Origin: Gammaproteobacteria bacterium
GTDB taxonomy: Bacteria > Pseudomonadota > Gammaproteobacteria > Steroidobacterales > Steroidobacteraceae
Reading direction: 5' to 3'
Assembly (NCBI GenBank): GCA_030039615.1
Contig: JASHVF010000197.1
Coordinates: 1 to 10,650, forward strand
Length of the DNA stretch: 10,650 nucleotides
In this document: piece by piece, positions 6,680 through 10,650 of the stretch
Layout of the letters: the number at the start of each line of letters is the position of its first letter
Numbering within the stretch: the first letter of the stretch is position 1
The notes under the pieces: generated by a model
The model's input: only the letters and a program-made list of their open reading frames with translations
Told to the model about the DNA's origin: nothing
The model's database searches: none
Made by a program: the position numbers and the translations under genes

Positions 6680-8063
6680 AGGTGGCCGTCTCCGGATGGA
6701 TGCGCAGCGGCAGACGGGCGGCGGTGCCGATCACCAGCAGCTGCACCAGCGTGAGCGCCGCAAAGGGCGGCACAAAGGCTGGCTCTGCGGCGGGCGCGGC
6801 GCCGACGGAAAACGAGACCGCGATCGCGATCAGCGTCGTGACGATCGGACCGCCGAGCCTTTGAATGATATTCACCGTCATGGTCGCCAGTCCGAGCTGA
6901 CTTCTGGGGACGGCGGCGTAGGCGGCCGCTATCGAGGGCAGGCCCGTGGCTCCCTGGCCCAGGCCGCGGATCATCAGACTGATGATCGCGAGCGGCGTCG
7001 AAAACCGATGCGCTGCCATCCACAGGAAGGGCAGAGTGCCGAGGAGGTTGAGGAGCACGCCGCCCGAGACCACGGCGCGGCATCCGCAGGTATCGGTGAG
7101 CCAGCCCATGAACGGGTAGACGCACAGCATTCCGAGCCCCATCGAGCCGAGCACCCAGCCCGCCTGCGAGGCGCTTAGCCGGCAGCCGAGCGTGAGATAG
7201 AGGGGAATGAGGAATTGCCCCGCGTACAGGATCCCGTTGGCGAGGAACTGCGTGGCGGTGGCGTACGAGAATGCCCTGATCCTGAAGAGCTCGATGTCGA
7301 TCAGCGCTTGCTCCTTTTTCTTCGCGGCGTGCCACACGAACAGCGCGCACAGGGCGAAGCCCGGCAACAGCGCCCAGGCGCCCGGTTCGCGGCGGGCGGC
7401 CTTTTCCAGCGCGTACAGGAGGCATGCGAGCCCGGGGCAGATGAGCAGGAACCCCGGCAGGTCGAACGGGTGGCGGCGCGCGGCCGGTTCGTCGCGCGGC
7501 AGCAGCCGCGCCGCGAGCGCTATGGCCACCGCCCCGACCGGCAGGTTCACGAAGAAGAGCCAGGGCCAGCTCAAGCGCTGCACGATCACGCCGGCGAGCA
7601 GCGGTCCGAGCAGAGGGGCGAACAGGATCGGCACGGCCGCGTAGCCGGCGACCCGCGCCATCTGCCGGCCCGCAACCCGCGCGAACATCAGCTGCGTCAG
7701 GGGGGCGAGCAGCCCACCGGCGATTCCCTGGGCCACGCGCGCCGCGATCAGCTGCGGCATCGTCGCGGCGATGCCGCACAGGCCCGAGGCCGCGGTAAAG
7801 GAGCTGAAGCACACGAGATACAGCCGCTTGGCGCCGAGACGGTCCACCAGCCAGGCGTTGAGAGGCAGCATGAGCGCGAGCGCCAGCAGATAGCCGCTGA
7901 TGATCCATTGCGAGAGTGAGATGGATGAATGCAGGCTGTCTTTGATGGAGGACAGTGAGACGCTGACGATCGTCGCGTCCAGCAGCGTCATGAAAGGGGC
8001 CAGGGTCACCACCGCGATCACTTTCCATGCAGCAGCGCTCAGCTTGTCCGGGGCCGCAGTCAC
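6678..8063 (-). CDS. DHA2-family MFS drug/proton antiporter
   Basis: A 461-residue transporter with 14 hydrophobic segments, the DHA2 (EmrB/QacA-like) topology, expected to export hydrophobic or cationic compounds using the proton gradient. Family motifs are in order: LLDATIVSVSL (27-37, motif D1 with the membrane-buried Asp29), WLVDRLGAKRLYL (71-83, motif A), R109/G113 in the fourth helix, GPLLAGVIV (153-161, the antiporter motif C) and WPWLFFVNLPVG (166-177). No EmrA-type membrane-fusion gene is adjacent, so it may work alone or with a partner elsewhere. The substrate is unknown. It starts at GTG 8063, which shares a 4-bp GTGA with the MarR stop, so the two are translationally coupled and presumably controlled by that regulator. 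Local G+C looks lower than in the flanking genes (for example 32 of 60 in 7261-7320). Confidence 0.94.
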   Translation of the reverse strand: MTAAPDKLSAAAWKVIAVVTLAPFMTLLDATIVSVSLSSIKDSLHSSISLSQWIISGYLLALALMLPLNAWLVDRLGAKRLYLVCFSSFTAASGLCGIAATMPQLIAARVAQGIAGGLLAPLTQLMFARVAGRQMARVAGYAAVPILFAPLLGPLLAGVIVQRLSWPWLFFVNLPVGAVAIALAARLLPRDEPAARRHPFDLPGFLLICPGLACLLYALEKAARREPGAWALLPGFALCALFVWHAAKKKEQALIDIELFRIRAFSYATATQFLANGILYAGQFLIPLYLTLGCRLSASQAGWVLGSMGLGMLCVYPFMGWLTDTCGCRAVVSGGVLLNLLGTLPFLWMAAHRFSTPLAIISLMIRGLGQGATGLPSIAAAYAAVPRSQLGLATMTVNIIQRLGGPIVTTLIAIAVSFSVGAAPAAEPAFVPPFAALTLVQLLVIGTAARLPLRIHPETAT

Positions 8064-8506
8064 TTCTCAGGCTGTTCCGCCATGCGCTTCATGATCGCGC
8101 CGGCTTCGAAGAGAATGGCCAGCTCGCGCTGGTCGAGTCTTTCGAGAGCCTGAGCAAGCCAGGTCTCCTTGGCCGCCTTGGTGTGCGCGCGCAGCGCCGC
8201 CCCCCGGGCGCTGAGGCTGACGAGCAGCTGCCGGCCGTCCGTCGCATGGGGCTTGCGCTCCACCAGCCCCATTTCCTCCAGCGCCGCGATCGCCGCGCCC
8301 ATCGACTGCGGGGTCACGCCTTCCGCCCTGGCGAGCTCGGCGGACGTGGCGGGACCGGCCTTGGCGAGCCGCGACAACAGCGCTATCTGGGTCCAGGAGA
8401 ATTCGCGCAGCTCGGCCGGGGCGTGCGCCCGGGCGCGGCGCACGAGCGAGCCGATCGCCAGGACCAGTTCCTGCGCCTGCGCGGCGCTGATTCGTGCGGG
8501 CTTCAT
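8060..8506 (-). CDS. MarR-family transcriptional regulator
   Basis: A 148-residue dimeric winged-helix regulator. A helical N-terminal dimer segment is followed by the wHTH at about 39-105. The helix-turn-helix TSAELARAEGVTPQSMGAAI (55-74) places the recognition helix around 66-79. The wing carries the MarR-type DGRQLLVSLSARG (90-102), and helical dimerisation segments follow. MarR proteins usually repress their own operon and release DNA on binding a small phenolic or toxic ligand. Here the linked exporter and the palindrome just upstream fit that scheme. I chose ATG 8506 because the normal fold begins within ten residues. An upstream TTG (8542) would place the operator inside the coding sequence and add an atypical 12 residues. 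No Shine-Dalgarno precedes ATG 8506; see the promoter entry. Confidence 0.95.
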   Translation of the reverse strand: MKPARISAAQAQELVLAIGSLVRRARAHAPAELREFSWTQIALLSRLAKAGPATSAELARAEGVTPQSMGAAIAALEEMGLVERKPHATDGRQLLVSLSARGAALRAHTKAAKETWLAQALERLDQRELAILFEAGAIMKRMAEQPEK

Positions 8507-8512
8507 TTTTTC

Positions 8513-8542
8513 ATCATACAACTGATAAGTTAGACTTATCAA
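8513..8542 (-). promoter_or_regulatory. sigma-70 promoter of the MarR-MFS operon
   Basis: On the minus strand TTGATA (8542-8537, 5 of 6 to TTGACA) is followed after 18 nt by TATGAT (8518-8513, 5 of 6 to TATAAT). It lies in a stretch where 8501-8560 has only 19 G+C in 60 bases, far below the surroundings. Six nucleotides (GAAAAA) separate the -10 from the ATG at 8506. Transcription would then begin at or next to the start codon, giving a leaderless mRNA, which agrees with the missing Shine-Dalgarno. Confidence 0.65.
8523..8541. promoter_or_regulatory. palindromic operator, probable MarR autoregulatory site
   Basis: TGATAAGT (8523-8530), spacer TAG, and ACTTATCA (8534-8541) form a perfect 8-bp inverted repeat, 19 bp in all and AT-rich. 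It covers five of the six -35 bases and most of the promoter spacer, ending 17 bp upstream of the MarR ATG. Size, symmetry, AT-richness and position are those of known MarR-family operators. That the adjacent regulator binds it is inference. Confidence 0.7.
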
Positions 8543-8623
8543 GTAGACTGACGAAAAACCCAGGCGCAGCGCGGCACGGCGCAGCGGCGCTGCAGGTCGC
8601 GACGCAGGCGGCGGACGTCGTGT

Positions 8624-9490
8624 CTAATTCAGCTGCCGTGCCGGGTGGCCGTCGCTGCGCAGCAGCTGCAGCAACCCGCCGGCGCCCACCAGGTGCAGCG
8701 CGCCGACCACGACCAGGCAGTTTTCCTCATGCGCGAGCAGCTGCTCTATCTCGGGCAGCCAGCGGCGGTTGCGCCCGGTGACCAGCGCCTGGTACAGCGT
8801 CGGGAAGCTCCGATACTCGCGCGCCAGCAGCGCCGCCAGCTGCACGGCGTCGCCGCTGCGCCAGGCGCGCAGCACCGCCTCGGTGTCGCTGTCGGCATCG
8901 GCCAGATCCGCCACCACCATGTCGAGGAAGCGCGCCTGCTCGCGCGCCGAGAGCGTATCGAACACCGCCAGCTCGTCCGCGAGCTGCTCGAGCCCGGCGG
9001 TCGGTTTGTGATCGGCGAGCGCCCGCTGCAGCAGCTGCTGCTCGACGCCCTGCGCGGGGTCGAAGCCCAGGTGCAGGTATTCGAGCTCGGTGAGCTGCAG
9101 GCCCACCATCCACGGCGTTTCGTGCTCGAGGGCCGTGACCGGCAGGCCGAGGGTCGCGGCCGCGGCGCGCACGCGCTGGTAGCGCGCCGCGCCGAGCGCC
9201 CCGCGCAGCGTCGTGCCCTCGGGCAGTGCGCCGTGCGTCAGCAGGGTATGAGCCATCTCCTGCGCATCGAGCGCGCCCAGATCGATCTCCATCACCAGGC
9301 GCGCCGAGTCGGCGTAGGCGCTGGCGAGCGCGGACGGCAGCGCCGCATCCGTGGCGCGCAGCAGATGAATCGAGCCGGCGAGGTAGACGGTGTTATGCGC
9401 GCCGCGGACGGCCCATACCGGGCTCGCGGCGCGGGCGTTCAGGCAGCCGAGCAGGCCGAGCGCGAGGAGCCACCAAGCTGATCGAGCCAC
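8624..9490 (-). CDS. TraB/GumN-family secreted protein
   Basis: A 288-residue member of the TraB/PrgY/GumN (Tiki-like) family, whose eukaryotic Tiki members are metalloproteases; most bacterial members have no proven activity. Family motifs are present: VYLAGSIHLL (35-44, with H42), the GFDPAQGVEQQLL region (142-154) with TAGLE (164-168, E168), GRNRRWLPEIEQLL (239-252), and VVGALHLVGAGGLLQLL (261-277, with H266). The N-terminus is a signal peptide: Arg3, a hydrophobic core at about 5-15, and cleavage possible after ARA (19-21). LLGC (13-16) also resembles a lipobox, so a lipoprotein is possible. The start is GTG 9490, preceded by GGAGG. It overlaps the 3' end of cpdA by 52 bp, suggesting coupled translation. 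Confidence 0.9.
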   Translation of the reverse strand: MARSAWWLLALGLLGCLNARAASPVWAVRGAHNTVYLAGSIHLLRATDAALPSALASAYADSARLVMEIDLGALDAQEMAHTLLTHGALPEGTTLRGALGAARYQRVRAAAATLGLPVTALEHETPWMVGLQLTELEYLHLGFDPAQGVEQQLLQRALADHKPTAGLEQLADELAVFDTLSAREQARFLDMVVADLADADSDTEAVLRAWRSGDAVQLAALLAREYRSFPTLYQALVTGRNRRWLPEIEQLLAHEENCLVVVGALHLVGAGGLLQLLRSDGHPARQLN

Positions 9491-10227
9491 ACGACCTCCG
9501 TGAGCAGCGTGCCGTCGGCACGCAACTCGAGCGTACGATACGCCGGCGGCCGGGGGTCGAGCGCGAAGTCTTCGGACTTGGGCAGGAACTGCGCGCAGGT
9601 CGAGGGAGTCGCGAGCAGGCGCACCCCTTTGCGCAGGCCGTCGAAGGCCTGATGCACGTGGCCCCACGCGATGGCGCGCACGTTCGGGTGCCGGTCGATG
9701 ATCTCGAAGAATTCGGCGGCATTGCCGAGGCCCACGCGGTCGAGCCAGCGGCTCGACATCGGCACGGGATGATGATGCAGGCATACCAGGCAGTGAAGCT
9801 TGCCCGCGCCGGCGAGCGCCGCCTCGAGCCCGGCGAGGCTGGCCGCGCTCAACTCACCGCTGGCCGACCCCGGCAGGTAGCTGTCGAGCAGCACCACGCG
9901 CCAGCGGCCGAAGTCGACGTGGCCGCCGACCACGAACGGGGCGCCGGCGAGCTCGCGGCGCAGCGCCTGCGGCTCGTCATGATTGCCGGGGATGCAGAGC
10001 ACCGGGACGCCGAGCGGGGCGAACAGACGGCGGAAGTGCGGGTAGCCGCCCGGGTCGTCTTGCACGATGTCGCCGGTTACCAACACCGCATCCGGCGGCC
10101 AGTCGTGCGACTGCGCGCGCGCGAGCGCCGCGACGAGTGCCGGCAGCGTCGCGACTCCACGCAGCGATCCGGTCTCGCTGCCGTAGAGATGCGGGTCGGT
10201 GAACTGTGTGAGGCGAACGACGCTCAT
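9439..10227 (-). CDS. cpdA: 3',5'-cyclic-AMP phosphodiesterase CpdA
   Basis: This class III phosphodiesterase of the metallophosphoesterase fold hydrolyses cAMP to AMP and so limits CRP/Vfr signalling. All metal ligands are present: D11 and H13 (TDPHLYG), D53 (TGDIVQDD), N82 and H83 (PGNHDE), a His triplet at 151-153 (CLHHHPVP), and H190 and H192 (WGHVHQAF). The C-terminal LLATPSTCAQFLP and the RTLELRADGTLLTEV segment match E. coli CpdA closely, which separates it from other phosphoesterases. The length is 262 residues against 275 in E. coli. ATG 10227 begins six residues before the conserved QFTDPH; no strong Shine-Dalgarno precedes it. The last 17 codons and the stop overlap the TraB/GumN gene. 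The gene is divergent from tkt. Confidence 0.95.
   Translation of the reverse strand: MSVVRLTQFTDPHLYGSETGSLRGVATLPALVAALARAQSHDWPPDAVLVTGDIVQDDPGGYPHFRRLFAPLGVPVLCIPGNHDEPQALRRELAGAPFVVGGHVDFGRWRVVLLDSYLPGSASGELSAASLAGLEAALAGAGKLHCLVCLHHHPVPMSSRWLDRVGLGNAAEFFEIIDRHPNVRAIAWGHVHQAFDGLRKGVRLLATPSTCAQFLPKSEDFALDPRPPAYRTLELRADGTLLTEVVWLDQLGGSSRSACSAA
9495..9499 (-). promoter_or_regulatory. ribosome binding site inside cpdA for the TraB/GumN gene
   Basis: On the minus strand GGAGG (9499-9495) lies 4 nt before GTG 9490, inside the cpdA coding sequence. The signal-peptide core begins five codons later. Together these select GTG 9490 over the frame's farther upstream start codons. Confidence 0.7.
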
Positions 10228-10345
10228 GAGAACGAAAGCGTAACAGAGCCCCGCCGCGGCACGCAGTGAACCATGTCGCCGCGCCCACGGTGCCGCTAGC
10301 GCGCAAGCGCCGCCGCCATGACACGCTGCTCGGTCCGCGGCACTC

Positions 10346-10357
10346 ATAATGTGAAGC
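10346..10357. promoter_or_regulatory. CRP/Vfr-like half-site upstream of cpdA
   Basis: ATAATGTGAAGC fits the left half of the Vfr consensus as I remember it (ANWWTGNGAWNY) at every position and contains the CRP core TGTGA (10350-10354). The expected right half (TCACA) is absent: the bases there are CCCGT. It lies about 120 bp upstream of the cpdA ATG. As a half-site it is weak evidence. Confidence 0.25.
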
Positions 10358-10471
10358 AGGCCCGTGGCCGGTACGCAGCGGCGGGAACTTAAGTCGTATC
10401 GGCGGTCGGCGCGGGCGCAGGCTGCGCCTTGCGCACTGAAGTGCCGCCGCGGGCGCAGATCGGGTCGCGAT

Positions 10472-10500
10472 TTGAGCATCGGGCGCGCGTTTGGGAGAAT
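10472..10500 (+). promoter_or_regulatory. candidate tkt promoter
   Basis: TTGAGC (10472-10477, 4 of 6) and GAGAAT (10495-10500, 4 of 6) are spaced by 17 nt and would start a transcript near 10507, about 50 nt before the tkt ATG. The match is moderate, and no better pair was found in the proximal region. Confidence 0.35.
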
Positions 10501-10555
10501 GCGCGCCCCTGCACGGCCGCCAGGCACCGCGGCCCTCGGCCCGCCAAGGCACCTC

Positions 10556-10650
10556 ATGAGCACTCGCCGCGAACTCGCCAATGCCATCCGCGCGCTCTCC
10601 ATGGACGCCGTCCAGCGTGCGAACTCCGGCCACCCGGGCATGCCGATGGG
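10556..10650 (+). CDS. tkt: transketolase, N-terminal fragment (cut by window edge)
   Basis: The 31 complete codons visible read MSTRRELANAIRALSMDAVQ and continue RANSGHPGMPM. This is nearly identical to the N-terminus of E. coli transketolase, including the SGHPG motif whose His contacts substrate near the thiamine diphosphate. The enzyme moves two-carbon ketol units in the non-oxidative pentose phosphate pathway. AAGG (10546-10549) lies 6 nt before the ATG. The gene runs off the right edge, so completeness cannot be judged. It is divergent from cpdA. Confidence 0.95.
   Translation, partial: MSTRRELANAIRALSMDAVQRANSGHPGMPM

Larger units (their letters stand above)
10228..10555. other. 328-bp divergent intergenic region between cpdA and tkt
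   Basis: I see no RNA gene or convincing small gene here. Long open frames exist but look like G+C-driven artefacts. It contains a CRP/Vfr-like half-site (10346-10357), an 8-bp palindrome ACTTAAGT (10387-10394), a 15-bp palindrome GGCGCAG-G-CTGCGCC (10414-10428), and a candidate tkt promoter (10472-10500) partly inside the inverted repeat GGGCGCGC...GCGCGCCC (10481-10508). TPP-riboswitch signature boxes are absent. No convincing cpdA promoter is visible. Confidence 0.6.

Noticed and set aside
6595..8028. 477-codon minus-strand frame within the MFS region
   Set aside because: The MFS frame at 6678-8063 carries the DHA2 motifs and 14 helices; this one is the same strand in another frame with Arg/Pro-rich sequence.
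8563..8593. GGCGCAGCG direct repeat and GCAGCG-G-CGCTGC hairpin after the TraB/GumN gene
   Set aside because: The repeat has only two 9-bp copies and the hairpin lies about 23 nt from the nearest T-run on the minus strand, so it is not a convincing terminator or repeat family.
10228..10555. Thiamine (TPP) riboswitch or other leader RNA before tkt
   Set aside because: The conserved TPP-aptamer boxes are not present, and no other structured leader was recognised.
10228..10641. N-terminal extension of the cpdA frame up to 10641
   Set aside because: CpdA homology begins at ATG 10227. The 138 upstream codons are low complexity and would overlap the start of tkt.
1..10650. Mobile element, CRISPR array, toxin-antitoxin or phage-defence module
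   Set aside because: There are no transposase, integrase or Cas-like proteins, repeat-spacer pattern, tRNA or attachment-like repeats; the CPBP protease has no bacteriocin or defence gene beside it.

Overview
The window is a G+C-rich chromosomal segment of ordinary bacterial housekeeping and envelope genes. RNase D, Mpl and a CpdA that is close to the E. coli protein along its whole length point to a gammaproteobacterium. The very high G+C suggests a Xanthomonadales, Nevskiales or Steroidobacter-like lineage, but that placement is inference. I see no transposase, integrase, CRISPR array, rRNA or tRNA.

Layout from left to right. (1) A basic C-terminal tail of an unidentified plus-strand gene (2-115) converges on rnd (minus, 177-1283). 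(2) A probable plus-strand pair follows: a 172-residue multi-pass membrane protein of unknown function, then mpl, the murein-tripeptide recycling ligase (1858-3240). (3) Next come two glycosyltransferase genes in divergent orientation: a GT28/MurG-like one on the minus strand (3261-4322) and a GT4-like one on the plus strand (from 4373). The second is followed 6 nt later by a CPBP-family intramembrane protease (5444-6331). (4) A compact minus-strand operon runs 8506 to 6341: a MarR-type regulator, a DHA2-type 14-helix MFS exporter and a conserved 108-residue membrane protein. Its promoter lies in the most AT-rich part of the window and carries a perfect 19-bp palindrome over the -35 and spacer. 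The -10 is so close to the ATG that the mRNA is probably leaderless. (5) cpdA (3',5'-cAMP phosphodiesterase, start 10227) and a TraB/GumN-family secreted protein (start 9490) are minus-strand genes overlapping by 52 bp. (6) A 328-bp intergenic region separates cpdA from the divergent transketolase gene tkt, of which only the first 31 codons are present.

Functionally the window combines RNA processing, peptidoglycan recycling, probable cell-surface glycosylation, a self-regulated efflux operon, cAMP turnover and central carbon metabolism. I found no clear undescribed multi-gene system. The best leads are the MarR/MFS/108-residue operon with its operator, a CRP/Vfr-like half-site upstream of cpdA, the cpdA-TraB overlap and the unknown membrane protein before mpl.
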